DNA of 35,316 nucleotides from Oscillospiraceae bacterium (lineage in GTDB: Bacteria > Bacillota > Clostridia > Oscillospirales > Oscillospiraceae). Shown one piece after another: positions 24,028 through 32,640 of the stretch (positions are counted from its first letter, which is position 1; every line of letters starts with the position of its first letter). The DNA is taken from contig JAETOQ010000018.1 in assembly GCA_021771635.1 (NCBI GenBank), forward strand, positions 1 through 35,316, written 5' to 3'. The notes beneath the pieces are model-generated. The model was not told the DNA's origin. It did no database searches and was given only the letters and a program-made list of their open reading frames with translations. A program made the position numbers and the translations under genes.

Positions 24028-25062
24028 ATGGCTTATCATTTTGAGAACATCAAGCTGGAAAAGGGCATGTATGGCCGCAGCGGACACAGCTTTTCCCAGA
24101 CATTGGAGGAGCTGGACCCCAGTGAGCATTACCGGGGCACGCCGCTGGAGGGGATGGACGCGTTCCAGCGCCAGCTGAAGCGCTTTGACATCAAGGTGAA
24201 GGGCGCGGGCAGCGATATGGTGGAGAAATTTTTCCACACCACGGATTCCGCCGTGCTGTTCCCTGAGTTTGTGTCCCGTGTGGTGCGCCAGGGACTGGAG
24301 GAGGAGAGCATTCTGCCCGCTGTGACCGCCACGGTAACAAATTTTGACGGCATGGATTACCGCTCCATCGCCTCTGTGCCCACGGAGGAGCAGAAGGCGC
24401 TCAAGCGTGTGGAGGAGGGGGCAGAGATCCCTCAGACCGCCATCCGCACCCAGGAGAACCTGGTGCGGCTGCACAAGCGGGGCAGGATGCTGGTGGCCTC
24501 CTACGAGGCCATCCGGTTCCAGCGGCTGGACCTGTTTTCCGTGACACTGCGGCAGATCGGCGCCTACATCGGCCGGATGCACCTGCAGGACGCCATCGAG
24601 GTCCTGCAGAACGGCGACGGCAACAAAAACGCCGCGAAGACCTTTACCATCGGCACAAGTCCCATCTCCGGCACAAAGGGAACGCTGTCCTATGGCGCGC
24701 TGCTGGACTTCTGGAGCCAGTTTGATCCCTATACCATGAATACCATGCTGGTGAGCAGCGATATGATGCTGGCGATGCTGAAGCTGAGCGAATTCCAGAA
24801 TCCGCTGACTGGACTGAACTTCCAGGGCACCGGCTCACTGACCACGCCTCTGGGCGCAAAGCTCCTGCGCACGTCCGCCATGCCTGCCAAGACACTGATC
24901 GGCCTGGACAAAAACTACGCGCTGGAACAGATCTGCGGCAGTGAGATCACGGTGGAGTATGACAAGCTGATCGACCGCCAGCTGGAGCGGGCGGCAATCA
25001 CCTCCATCTCCGGCTTTGCCAAGCTGTTTCCCGAGGCATCCAAGGTCCTGACACTTGGCTGA
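24028..25062 (+). CDS. Major capsid protein (HK97 fold)
   Basis: This is a 344-aa coat protein placed where PBSX has xkdG. The N-terminal roughly 60 residues are charged and probably a scaffold-like arm. Then come HTTDSAVLFPEFVSRVVRQGLEE, VPTEEQKALKRVEEGAEIPQ and a C-terminal segment rich in strands (AKLLRTSAMPAKTLIGLD), matching HK97-fold capsid proteins. It starts at 24028 behind AAGGAGGAG, which is part of repeat B. It would be the most abundant product of the block. Assignment relies on position and general pattern. Confidence 0.82.
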   Translation: MAYHFENIKLEKGMYGRSGHSFSQTLEELDPSEHYRGTPLEGMDAFQRQLKRFDIKVKGAGSDMVEKFFHTTDSAVLFPEFVSRVVRQGLEEESILPAVTATVTNFDGMDYRSIASVPTEEQKALKRVEEGAEIPQTAIRTQENLVRLHKRGRMLVASYEAIRFQRLDLFSVTLRQIGAYIGRMHLQDAIEVLQNGDGNKNAAKTFTIGTSPISGTKGTLSYGALLDFWSQFDPYTMNTMLVSSDMMLAMLKLSEFQNPLTGLNFQGTGSLTTPLGAKLLRTSAMPAKTLIGLDKNYALEQICGSEITVEYDKLIDRQLERAAITSISGFAKLFPEASKVLTLG

Positions 25063-25119
25063 GCCGCACGGCGGACAGCTTTCCCTGCCGCGGAAAAAAC
25101 ATAAGTGGGGAGACCGAAT

Positions 25120-25485
25120 ATGAACGAGACGATTTTGGAACTGGCGAAGGCGGTGTCCGGCGCCGGAGAGGCGGAGGAAACACTGCTGGCGCTGCTGTGC
25201 GCGGCGGCGGAACAGAGATGGACCGCCCGGCTGCGCGACGGTGTGACGGTGGAGAAATGCGGCACGGCCTTCCGCTGCGCGGCGGCATTCACGGCCGCAG
25301 CGGACCTGATGGCGGAACGGGGCGGAGGCACCGTCTCCGCCTTTACCGCCGGAGAGATCTCCGTTTCAGGAAAAGGGAGCACGGAGCGCGCCGGATCGGC
25401 GGCGGAGCTGCGGCGGGCGGCGGAGCGGCTGATGGCGCCCTATGCGGAGTCCGATGACTTCAGCTTCAAAGGAGTGCGGGGATGA
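25120..25485 (+). CDS. Head-tail connector protein, XkdH-like position
   Basis: This is a 121-aa small helical protein directly after the capsid gene, where PBSX-type clusters carry the adaptor that lines the portal. It is alanine-rich with a conserved-looking centre (AFRCAAAFTAAADLMAERGG) and a late SDDFSFKGVRG. The ATG at 25120 has GGGGAG about 8 nt upstream. Its stop overlaps the next start (ATGA). No catalytic motif is visible. Confidence 0.6.
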   Translation: MNETILELAKAVSGAGEAEETLLALLCAAAEQRWTARLRDGVTVEKCGTAFRCAAAFTAAADLMAERGGGTVSAFTAGEISVSGKGSTERAGSAAELRRAAERLMAPYAESDDFSFKGVRG

Positions 25486-25802
25486 TGGACTGGGTACGGG
25501 AGGTGCTGGCCCGGTATGGGCAGGAGACTGTGGTCCGAACGGCGGAGGGAGAGACAACTGTCCGGGCATTTTTGCAGCCGGTGGCGGAAAAGCGGGAGCA
25601 GGTCCCCGGCACAATGACTGCCATCGGGTGGATCGACGAGCGGCTGTGGCTGTATCTGGGGCAGGCGGCGGTCTCCGAGGGAGATACCGTGCGGTGGAAG
25701 GACATGTCTTTTCGGGTGCGGAGCAGCCGGCCCTATTATATCGGGGAGACGATGACACACTGGTGGGCCGCTTTGGAACGGGAGAAGGAGGCGGCGGAAT
25801 GA
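25482..25802 (+). CDS. Head closure / neck protein, XkdI-like position
   Basis: This is a 106-aa mixed-sheet protein. Its middle, IGWIDERLWLYLGQAAVSEG followed by DTVRWKDMSFRVRSSRPYYI, resembles head-closure proteins that seal the connector. The ATG at 25482 overlaps the upstream stop and follows AAAGGAG. The next gene begins in its ATGA. Assigned mainly by order between connector and sheath. Confidence 0.58.
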   Translation: MMDWVREVLARYGQETVVRTAEGETTVRAFLQPVAEKREQVPGTMTAIGWIDERLWLYLGQAAVSEGDTVRWKDMSFRVRSSRPYYIGETMTHWWAALEREKEAAE

Positions 25803-26293
25803 AGGAACTGATGCAGGTGCGGGACGCGGTGATATCCGCACTGAACAGCGTGGGCGTACCGGCACTGGCGGCATTTCCCGCCAGCCGGGCAAAGCAGTAC
25901 AGCGGCGCGGTGGCGGCAGTTGCCGTGGGCGCTGCCGAGGGAAAGGCCCTGGGGTTCTGCAATTACCTGGGCGAGGTGTATGACTCGGAGGCGGGAACGG
26001 TGCGCGAGCTGTATGGAAAACAGCTGGAGTGCGTGATCACCGTGGACGTCCGGGCGGAACGGGCCGCGGACTGTGAAAAAGCCTGCGGGACAGCGGCGGA
26101 AGTGCTGCTGGGCGGACTGCCCAGCGGCATCCGCCCCGGTGAATTGACCTGGGAGGCTCTTTGCTGGGAAAAGGAGACGGGGATGTTTCTGCGGCGGGGC
26201 GGCCTTCAGTGCCGGGCGGTATTTACAGCACAGGAACAGGAGGACAGAGCAATGTTCCTGGACTTTATTTTGAGAGGAGTCATGACGAATTGA
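25799..26293 (+). CDS. Tail completion / neck protein, XkdJ-like position
   Basis: This is a 164-aa protein that overlaps the upstream gene (ATGA) and the sheath start by 4 bases. The pattern RDAVISALNSVGVPALAAFPASRAKQ then VITVDVRAERAADCEKAC resembles tail-terminator proteins, which cap the tail tube under the head. The ATG at 25799 follows AAGGAGGCGGCGGA. Function is inferred from order and overall pattern. Confidence 0.58.
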   Translation: MKELMQVRDAVISALNSVGVPALAAFPASRAKQYSGAVAAVAVGAAEGKALGFCNYLGEVYDSEAGTVRELYGKQLECVITVDVRAERAADCEKACGTAAEVLLGGLPSGIRPGELTWEALCWEKETGMFLRRGGLQCRAVFTAQEQEDRAMFLDFILRGVMTN

Positions 26294-27351
26294 GCGAGAG
26301 CAAGCATGAACGGCCGGGAGTCTACTCGGCCTACGACGCGTCGGCGGTGGTGTCCGCCGGACAGGCCGGCAAGACCATCGGCGTGGCAGCCAAGGCGGCG
26401 CGGGGGACTGCGGGAGAGGCGGTGACCATCACCGGCTATGCCGCCGGTGTCGCGGCGTTTGGCGAGGATACCACGCCGGGGATGAGCGCCATCCTGCGGC
26501 TGCTGTTCGCCAATGGCGCCGCCACCGTAGTCGCGGCGCGCGTGGCCGACGCGGGCGGGCTGGCGGACTATCAGGAGGCGTTTGAGGTCTTGAGGCGGCA
26601 GGATGTGCAGATCATGGTCTGTGACAGCGCGGAGCAGACAGTCCAGCAGGCTCTGCGGACCTCTGTGGAGGACGCCTCCGCAGGGCGCAGAGAGCGCATC
26701 GCCGTGGTAGGCGGCGACGGGGACACGGCGGCGGAACTGGTGAGCCGGGCCGCCGCGCTGAATAGCGAGCGCATGGTGCTGGTGGGACCTGACGCACTGG
26801 ATGGCGAAGGAGAAACGCTGCCCGGCGTGTTTGCCGCGGCCGCGGCGGCAGGTGTCATTGCATCGGGACGGGATCCGGCGGTGCCGCTGAACGGCGCGGA
26901 GGTGAAGGGCCTCGGAGGGCTGGCGGTGGATTACAGTGACAATGACATCGACCTGCTGGTGCGGGGCGGCGTCACGCCCTTGGAGAGTGTGGCGGGAGTG
27001 GTCTCCCCGGTGCGGGGGATTACCACCCGGACCACCACCAACGGGGCCTCGGACACGACCTGGCGGGAGCTGACCACGATCCTGATCGTGGACGATATCA
27101 TTCCGGCGGTGCGGTCGGCGCTGCGGAGCAAGTTCTCCCGGACCAAGAACACCGTCCGCAGCCGGGGCGCCATCCGCTCCCAGGTCATTGTGGAACTGGA
27201 GAAGAAGATCGCGGCGGAGATCATCGACAGCTATGGCGAGGTGAGCGTCACCGCGTCTCCGGACGATCCCACGGTGTGCCTGGTGGAGTTCGGCTTCGCA
27301 GTGGCGCACGGACTCAATCAGATCTATCTGACGGTCCACATCACAGTGTAA
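26290..27351 (+). CDS. Contractile tail sheath protein
   Basis: This is a 353-aa sheath protein, showing that the particle has a contractile (myovirus-type) tail; compare PBSX XkdK. It begins RPGVYSAYDASA, typical of sheath N-termini. The C-terminal part VELEKKIAAEIIDSYGEVSV and FAVAHGLNQIYLTVHI is typical of the sheath core and tube-binding strands. The TTG start at 26290 lies 10 nt after GAGAGGAG and overlaps the previous stop. No truncation is seen, though it is shorter than many sheaths (about 450 aa). Confidence 0.88.
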   Translation: MSESKHERPGVYSAYDASAVVSAGQAGKTIGVAAKAARGTAGEAVTITGYAAGVAAFGEDTTPGMSAILRLLFANGAATVVAARVADAGGLADYQEAFEVLRRQDVQIMVCDSAEQTVQQALRTSVEDASAGRRERIAVVGGDGDTAAELVSRAAALNSERMVLVGPDALDGEGETLPGVFAAAAAAGVIASGRDPAVPLNGAEVKGLGGLAVDYSDNDIDLLVRGGVTPLESVAGVVSPVRGITTRTTTNGASDTTWRELTTILIVDDIIPAVRSALRSKFSRTKNTVRSRGAIRSQVIVELEKKIAAEIIDSYGEVSVTASPDDPTVCLVEFGFAVAHGLNQIYLTVHITV

Positions 27352-27363
27352 GGAGGACGGTAC

Positions 27364-27753
27364 ATGGAAATGAAGGGATTTCCCACCAGCGCGGACATCT
27401 ATCTGGAGCTGGACGGCAAAAAGGTGGCGGTGGTGCAGAGCTACACCGCAAGGGCGAGCAAGTCCTCCCAGAGCGTGGAGGCCTTTGGTGAGAGCGAGCC
27501 GGTGGCGACCATCGAAGGACAGAAGAAGTATACGCTGGAGTTGACACGGCTGTACGCGACGGACGACGCGGTGTCCGACGGCATCAACTTTTATGACCTG
27601 CGGGATTTTTCCCTGGTCATCTGCAAGCCGGACCGGAAGATCATTTACAGCGGCTGTGAGTGGAGCACCATCCACGAGGAGGGGCAGCTGAACGCCATGG
27701 TGGCGGAGAAGATCACGGTGGTGGCCTCCAAACGGATCGAGATCACGGCATGA
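27364..27753 (+). CDS. Tail tube protein
   Basis: This is a 129-aa tube subunit with the usual size and order directly after the sheath (PBSX xkdM). Typical features are the SADIYLELDGKKVAVVQSYT start and the long two-sheet core ending SGCEWSTIHEEGQLN. The ATG follows AAGGAGG. The stop overlaps the next start (ATGA), indicating coupled translation. Confidence 0.85.
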   Translation: MEMKGFPTSADIYLELDGKKVAVVQSYTARASKSSQSVEAFGESEPVATIEGQKKYTLELTRLYATDDAVSDGINFYDLRDFSLVICKPDRKIIYSGCEWSTIHEEGQLNAMVAEKITVVASKRIEITA

Positions 27754-28061
27754 GAGACATCGACGAGCTGCGCCCCATGACAGCGGGACGGCTGCTGGAA
27801 CTCTGGCGGGAGAGCCGGGAGGCGGCGGAGGACGGACTGGAGCGGACCTTGCTCTGCAATGCCCGCGTGCTGGCGGACTGCTGCTTTTTCCAGGGGGAGC
27901 CGGTGTACGGCGGAGAGACGGAGGTGCTGGCCGATCTGACGGGGCGGCAGATGGAGACGCTGCTGAGGCGCCTGGCAGAGGGCGGCGCTGCGGCGGTGCA
28001 GCGTGAGACAGTGAATCCGGCCTTTGACCGGGAGCGGTTCGAGACGCTGTGGGGAGTGTGA
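27750..28061 (+). CDS. Tail assembly chaperone-position protein, XkdN-like
   Basis: This is a 103-aa acidic, mostly helical protein in the place where PBSX-type phages encode the tail assembly chaperone that binds the tape measure. It includes AGRLLELWRESREAAEDGLERT and MGR-like short strands. It overlaps the tube gene by ATGA. In many phages this chaperone extends by -1 frameshift into the next frame; the next frame here is indeed -1 but I found no convincing slippery heptamer in the short overlap. Confidence 0.55.
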   Translation: MRDIDELRPMTAGRLLELWRESREAAEDGLERTLLCNARVLADCCFFQGEPVYGGETEVLADLTGRQMETLLRRLAEGGAAAVQRETVNPAFDRERFETLWGV

Positions 28062-28066
28062 CGGAC

Positions 28067-28678
28067 ATGGACTACGTGAGGGAGGAGCTGGCGCGGCAGC
28101 GGCTGGCGCTGGCCCTGCTGATGATGGGCGAGCGGACACGGGAGCCCGTGGAAGAACGTATGGGGACAGGGGAACAGGAGCCTCTGTCCCCGGCGGAGGA
28201 GTATATGGGGACGGAGGAGCGGAGGCACCCGTCCCCGGAGAAACAGCGGATGTCCGGAAGCGAAACGGAGGATAGCGGTGTTCCTCAGCTCTGGCGGCAG
28301 ATGGAGGACGGCGGACGGTTCCATGGCCCGCGAGACGGGGCGGACTTGAACTGGACAGCTTCTCTGCGGCGGGATGCGATGGGGGAAGCACGTCGGGCTG
28401 AACAGGCCTTTCATGGGGAGGTACTGGGCGGGGGCCCGATCAAGGGACTTCTTGAGGAAAGACAAATGAGCGCCGGAGGGACCGGGATGGCTGGCACCGG
28501 AGATCTGGCGGAGAAGATGAAAAAGCGGGAAAATGTGCCGTTGGATGGCGAAGCCATGGAACGGACGGTGACGGAGATCCTGTGGACGGGATCTGAGGAA
28601 ACGCTGGGCCCCGGGGAACTGTCCCGGACATTCCAGCGGGACGCACGGCGCTATGACGGCGGCTTTTCCCTGTACTGA
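28067..28678 (+). CDS. 203-aa protein of unknown function in the tape-measure slot
   Basis: It occupies the position where PBSX-type clusters place the very large tape-measure protein, but is only about 203 aa. The N-terminus is helical (MDYVREELARQRLALALLMMGERT). The middle is low-complexity, with two in-frame palindromic repeats. The C-terminus is LSRTFQRDARRYDGGFSLY. No hydrophobic tape-measure core is seen. It may be a degenerate tape measure, a C-terminal remnant, or a chaperone extension. GTG 28049 and 28058 are alternative starts; ATG 28067 is chosen. Function unknown. Confidence 0.5.
   Translation: MDYVREELARQRLALALLMMGERTREPVEERMGTGEQEPLSPAEEYMGTEERRHPSPEKQRMSGSETEDSGVPQLWRQMEDGGRFHGPRDGADLNWTASLRRDAMGEARRAEQAFHGEVLGGGPIKGLLEERQMSAGGTGMAGTGDLAEKMKKRENVPLDGEAMERTVTEILWTGSEETLGPGELSRTFQRDARRYDGGFSLY
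28158..28242 (+). repeat. Two tandem palindromic repeats inside a coding gene
   Basis: Two roughly 42-bp units follow one another in frame (28158-28200 and 28201-28242). Each is a hairpin with arms GGGGAC.../...GTCCCC (28162-28167 with 28186-28191; 28207-28213 with 28230-28236). They encode similar peptides, MGTGEQEPLSPAEEY and MGTEERRHPSPEKQ. They look like REP-type sequences inserted in the tape-measure-slot gene. Confidence 0.65.
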
Positions 28679-28693
28679 GAGGAGAGATCGGAT

Positions 28694-29281
28694 GTGCGGC
28701 TGACACCTATGCGGTATAAGAATTTTACATGGCCACACAACCCGGAGATATATTCCGTGGAGTACCGGCGGCAGGTGGCGGCACACAAGGTGCCCTTTGG
28801 GCGGTGTGTGCTGCAGGACCTGGGCTGCACCTATCGGGTCTTGCGGGGAGAGGGCGTTTTCGCGGGGGAAAACGCCTACCGGCAGTTTCGGGAACTGGCT
28901 GAGGTGTTTCAGGAAGGCGGTCCTGGGCTGCTGGTGCATCCCGTGTGGCAGTCGGAGCGAGTCTACTTTGTGGAGCTGAGGGTGGAAGAGAGACCGCTGC
29001 CGGACTATGTGCGGTACAGCTTTACCTTTTGGGAGGACTGGAGCGGGTACAGCGGCGGGCTGACGGAGAGCAACGACGGAGGCACCGCGTCCTGGACAGG
29101 CGGCTGGACGGAAGCTGACACGGAGGAGGCCGCGGGGACGCTCTATACTGTGCGGAAAGGAGATACCCTGTGGGGCATCGCGAAGCAGTATGATGTGACG
29201 CTGGCTTCGTTGATCGCCGCCAATCCACAGATCAAAAATCCCAATTTGATCTATCCGGGGGACAGGGTGAGACTTCCATGA
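28694..29281 (+). CDS. LysM baseplate protein, XkdP-like
   Basis: This is a 195-aa protein. The N-terminal roughly 120 residues form a baseplate-hub-like domain, and the C-terminus is a LysM module (about 145-193: YTVRKGDTLWGIAKQY, then NPNLIYPGDRVRLP). PBSX XkdP has the same build and position. It probably joins the tape-measure end to the hub and binds peptidoglycan. Start GTG 28694 is 7 nt from GAGAGGAGAG. Its stop overlaps the next ATG. Confidence 0.8.
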   Translation: MRLTPMRYKNFTWPHNPEIYSVEYRRQVAAHKVPFGRCVLQDLGCTYRVLRGEGVFAGENAYRQFRELAEVFQEGGPGLLVHPVWQSERVYFVELRVEERPLPDYVRYSFTFWEDWSGYSGGLTESNDGGTASWTGGWTEADTEEAAGTLYTVRKGDTLWGIAKQYDVTLASLIAANPQIKNPNLIYPGDRVRLP

Positions 29282-30225
29282 CTGGACGTATTTTTACCAG
29301 CGAACACCGCGTCTTTGATCTGCCGAAGCCTCTGTCCTGGAGCGTGACACATACGGGAACAGTGCCCTGCGACAGCTATTCCATCACCTGCCTGTATGAC
29401 AAGAGCATGGCGGAGGTATTGCATCTGGCGGCGGGCTTCGCGGCCATGGAGGATGGGGTGACGATGCTGCGGGGCATTGTGGATGAGTACACGATAGACC
29501 TGGGAACGGAAGGCTTGACGGCCACTGTGACGGGGCGGGGATACGCGGCCCGGCTGCTGGACAATGAATCCCGCCCGCTGACGTATCAGGACGCAACGCT
29601 GGCGGAGATCGTGCGGTGCCACGTGACGCCCTACGGCATTTCCTGTGAAGAAATGGCGGATGTGCGGGCCGGCTCCGTATACACTGTTGCGGCAGGAAGC
29701 AGCCAGTGGAAGGCGCTGGAGGGCTTTTGCCGGACCTACGGGGGCTTTTCGCCCCGGTTCAGCCGGGATGGAAAGCTGCTGGCGGCACCGGAAAAGGACG
29801 GCGGGCGGCGGATCATGATCGGGGATGAAGATCCGGTGCTGTCCTGCACGTTGCGGGAGGACCACTACGGTGTGCTGACGGAGGTGCTGGTCATCGACAA
29901 GACCCGGAATGTGTCCTATGACGTGAAGAATCAGGACATGATCGACCGCGGTGGACAGTGCCGCCGCGTGGTCTATACCCCGGGACAGAGCACTTGGGCG
30001 GCCATGCGGTATACCGGGGAGTATCAGATCGAGCGGTCGAAAGAGGAGGAGAAGTCCATCGTGCTGCGCCTGCCGGGGAGCTTCTTGGCCTTCCCGGGGG
30101 ATATCGTGGAGCTGAACATGGAGCGGATGGGACTGACGGGAACCTTCCGGGTGGCGGAGGCTGAAAACGAGTTCTCCGCAAAGCAGGGCGCTGTTGTGAC
30201 ACTGACGTTGAAGGAGAGAAAATGA
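29278..30225 (+). CDS. Baseplate hub protein, XkdQ-like
   Basis: This is a 315-aa protein of the XkdQ/gpD (gp27-like hub) group, forming the central ring of the baseplate. Segments such as GIVDEYTIDLGTEGLTATVTGRGYAARLLDNES are typical of this family, and the C-terminal FPGDIVELNMERMGLTGTFRV is an OB-like strand region. The ATG at 29278 overlaps the previous stop (ATGA). The order after the LysM protein matches PBSX xkdP-xkdQ. Confidence 0.78.
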   Translation: MTGRIFTSEHRVFDLPKPLSWSVTHTGTVPCDSYSITCLYDKSMAEVLHLAAGFAAMEDGVTMLRGIVDEYTIDLGTEGLTATVTGRGYAARLLDNESRPLTYQDATLAEIVRCHVTPYGISCEEMADVRAGSVYTVAAGSSQWKALEGFCRTYGGFSPRFSRDGKLLAAPEKDGGRRIMIGDEDPVLSCTLREDHYGVLTEVLVIDKTRNVSYDVKNQDMIDRGGQCRRVVYTPGQSTWAAMRYTGEYQIERSKEEEKSIVLRLPGSFLAFPGDIVELNMERMGLTGTFRVAEAENEFSAKQGAVVTLTLKERK

Positions 30226-30226
30226 G

Positions 30227-30637
30227 ATGTGGCTTTCCAAACAGATGAAACAGGCGATGCCGACGGCTGATGCGGATCTGGGCATGACGACGATCGCCGG
30301 GGACAGCGTGGGAGTCGTGACCCGGGGCGAAGTGCGGGCGCTGCCGGTGTATGGGCCTGGCGGTTATGTGTGGCTGCCGGAAAACGGCGCGGCGGTGCTG
30401 GTGATCAAGGGAGGACCCGGGGGCGAGGAGCAGTGCGTGGCCGGAATGAAGCAAATGCCTGCACCCAAAGGGATGAAGCCTGGAGAGGTCATGGTATACG
30501 GCCCCCGGGAGAACGCCGTCTATTTGAAAAAGGACGGGACTGTGGAGCTGCGGGGAACGAAGATCGCCATCGAGGGCTATCTGACGATCAACGGAGTGCC
30601 TTATAAACCCTGCACCTGCGGTGAGATGGAGGCGTGA
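30227..30637 (+). CDS. Baseplate spike-like protein (gpV/XkdR-like position)
   Basis: This is a 136-aa beta-rich protein. Its second half, EVMVYGPRENAVYLKKDGTVELRGTKIAIEG, shows the repeating-strand pattern of cell-puncturing spike proteins, and it ends with PCTCGEMEA. Position after the hub fits the gpV/gp5-like spike at the tip. It begins 1 nt after the hub stop. There is no lysozyme domain. Assigned by pattern and position. Confidence 0.65.
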   Translation: MWLSKQMKQAMPTADADLGMTTIAGDSVGVVTRGEVRALPVYGPGGYVWLPENGAAVLVIKGGPGGEEQCVAGMKQMPAPKGMKPGEVMVYGPRENAVYLKKDGTVELRGTKIAIEGYLTINGVPYKPCTCGEMEA

Positions 30638-30638
30638 G

Positions 30639-30992
30639 ATGGAACTGCAGCTGAAAAACGGAGATTATGTTCCCAACGGCGCCGGCGGACTGCGGCGGGT
30701 GATGGGAAACGAGGAACTTTTGCAGCGGGTGTTGTTTAGGTTGACGGCCCGGCGGGGGAGATTTCCCTTTTGGGAGGAGCTGGGCAGCAGGCTGTGGCAG
30801 CTGGGACAGGTGCCCGCCGCCCAGCGTCAGAGCGCCGCGAAGCAATACGTGACGGAGGCACTGGCGGACGAGAGCGGACTGCGCGTGGAGGCTGTGGAGC
30901 TGACGGCAAAAGATGACGGTACGGCGGAGCTGACGGCGGAGCTGTCTTACGGGGGAGAGCGTTTGTCGGCGGCACTGGATATCCAATTATGA
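30639..30992 (+). CDS. Baseplate protein, XkdS / gp25-like
   Basis: This is a 117-aa protein with a helical centre (RFPFWEELGSRLWQLGQVPA) and a VTEALADESGLRVEAVELT pattern like gpW/gp25 and XkdS baseplate wedge proteins. It starts with the ATG just after the spike-gene stop (TGAGATG) and ends 13 bases before the gp47-like gene. Position between spike and gpJ supports the call. Confidence 0.75.
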   Translation: MELQLKNGDYVPNGAGGLRRVMGNEELLQRVLFRLTARRGRFPFWEELGSRLWQLGQVPAAQRQSAAKQYVTEALADESGLRVEAVELTAKDDGTAELTAELSYGGERLSAALDIQL

Positions 30993-31005
30993 GAGGTGAT
31001 GACCG

Positions 31006-32064
31006 GTGAGGAGCATCGAAGAGATCTATCAGGAATTGCTGGAGACATTTGGGACAAGGGCGGGATTCGTGCCGGAGGACAGCTGCGACATGGCGGTACG
31101 CCTGTGGGCTGCAGCGGCACAGATCCAGGCACTGGGCATCCAGGCGGACTGGGTGCTGGACCAGAGTTTTCCGCAGACGGCCCAGGGCATCTATCTGGAC
31201 CGCCACGCGGCCATGCGGGGCCTGCATCGGGCACCGGCCTCCAAGGCTGTGGGAACGCTGCGGTTTTTCGTGGAAATGGCGCCTTCCGCGGATATCACGA
31301 TCCCGGCGGATACGGTGTGCATGACAACAGACGGGGTGCGCTTCCGCACCTCGGAGGCAGTGGTTTTGAAGGCGGAAACGCTGACTGCCGACGCGGCGGC
31401 GGAGGCGCTGGAGGGCGGGAGCCGCGGCAACGCGGTGCCGGGAGCGGTGGCGATCCTGACAGCCTGCCCCATCGCGGTGACAGGGGTGACGAATCCCGCA
31501 GCCTTTACCGGCGGCAGTGACGCGGAGGACGACGAGGCGCTGCGCCAGCGTATTTTGGAGAGCTACCGGCGGCTTCCCAACGGGGCCAATGCCGCGTGGT
31601 ATGAACAGACGGCCATGGCTCATGCCGGTGTGGCGGCGGCCAGGGCTGTCGGCAGGGCCAGGGGGACCGGCACGGTGGACGTGTATGTGGCCGGGGAAAG
31701 CGGCCAGCCTACGGCGGAGCTGCTGGCGGAGCTTCAGGCGGAATTGCAGGAGAAGCGGGAGATCGCCGTGGATGTGCAGGTAAAGGCACCGACGGTCCAG
31801 ACGGTGGATGTGGCGGTGGAGGTAGCCGCCGGAGAGGGTGCGGACTTCACCGCGGTCAAGACGGCGGCGGAGCAGGTGATCGCAGATTTTTTCGGGGGCC
31901 GTCTGCTGGGCCAGCCGGTGCGGCTGGCGGAGCTGGGCAGCCGGATCTATGCACTGGAGGATGTGGCGAATTACCACTTTTCCGCACCTGCGGCGGACCT
32001 GGCGGGGGACGATACGGTCCTGCCTATGCTGGGGACGCTGACGGTGACGGAGATGGAGGCGTAA
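31006..32064 (+). CDS. Baseplate J / gp47-like protein
   Basis: This is a 352-aa protein of the baseplate J family (PBSX XkdT, P2 gpJ), the outer wedge connecting to tail fibres. It shows the long N-terminal helix region, GIYLDRHAAMRGLHRAPASKAVGT, and DAEDDEALRQRILESYRRLPNGANAAWYEQTA, a hallmark of this family. A C-terminal sheet region follows. It starts with GTG 31006, with GAGAGGTGAT upstream. No truncation is seen. Confidence 0.88.
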   Translation: MRSIEEIYQELLETFGTRAGFVPEDSCDMAVRLWAAAAQIQALGIQADWVLDQSFPQTAQGIYLDRHAAMRGLHRAPASKAVGTLRFFVEMAPSADITIPADTVCMTTDGVRFRTSEAVVLKAETLTADAAAEALEGGSRGNAVPGAVAILTACPIAVTGVTNPAAFTGGSDAEDDEALRQRILESYRRLPNGANAAWYEQTAMAHAGVAAARAVGRARGTGTVDVYVAGESGQPTAELLAELQAELQEKREIAVDVQVKAPTVQTVDVAVEVAAGEGADFTAVKTAAEQVIADFFGGRLLGQPVRLAELGSRIYALEDVANYHFSAPAADLAGDDTVLPMLGTLTVTEMEA

Positions 32065-32067
32065 GGG

Positions 32068-32640
32068 ATGTATGAACAGTATCTGCGGGATCTGTTGGCG
32101 CCGCTGGGTATCTATGACCTGAAAGATGGGACCATCAACAGCGTGGAACTCTATGCGCTGGGCGCGGCGCTGGACACGGTGAGTGGGCGCATGGAGACCG
32201 TGGAGCGGGAGGCGCTGACGGCGACGGCGGAGAATGAGGGACTTTCCCGCCGGGAGGCGCTGTTTGCCCGCCGCCCTGCGGCAGTAACGCCGGAGGAGCG
32301 GAGAGCGGCTATCGCGGCGTTGCTTCAGATCAATGGAGACAGCCTGACACCTGAGGAGATCAACCGGACGATTCGGGGGTGCGGGATCCGGGCCAAGGCG
32401 CTGGAGATGGGCGGCGGAAACCTTCGGGTGATCTTTCCGGAGGTGGCCGGTGTCCCGGCGGAATTTGAGCAGATCCGGAAGATTATTCTGGATATCCTGC
32501 CCTGCCACCTGGCGGTGGAATTCTATTTCCGCTATCTGACCTGGGAGGAATGCGAGCAGGCGGGCTTCACCTGGGCGGCTGTCGAGGCGGCGGAACACAC
32601 ATGGGAGAGCTTCCAGTTGGCGGTGCCGCCGGAGGACTGA
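32068..32640 (+). CDS. gpI / YmfQ-like baseplate protein (XkdU)
   Basis: This is a 190-aa protein of the YmfQ/DUF2313 group (PBSX XkdU), next to gpJ as in P2-like phages. Typical features are the start YLRDLLAPLGIYDL and the C-terminal LPCHLAVEFYFRYLTWEECE. It is the last recognisable structural gene. In other contractile phages a large tail-fibre gene follows; here an 80-bp gap and a deacetylase gene follow instead. Confidence 0.8.
   Translation: MYEQYLRDLLAPLGIYDLKDGTINSVELYALGAALDTVSGRMETVEREALTATAENEGLSRREALFARRPAAVTPEERRAAIAALLQINGDSLTPEEINRTIRGCGIRAKALEMGGGNLRVIFPEVAGVPAEFEQIRKIILDILPCHLAVEFYFRYLTWEECEQAGFTWAAVEAAEHTWESFQLAVPPED

Noticed and set aside
28028-28061. Programmed -1 frameshift linking the chaperone-position gene to the 203-aa frame
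   Set aside because: The frames are in the right relation, but the overlap is short and has no slippery heptamer. The 203-aa gene has its own start choices.
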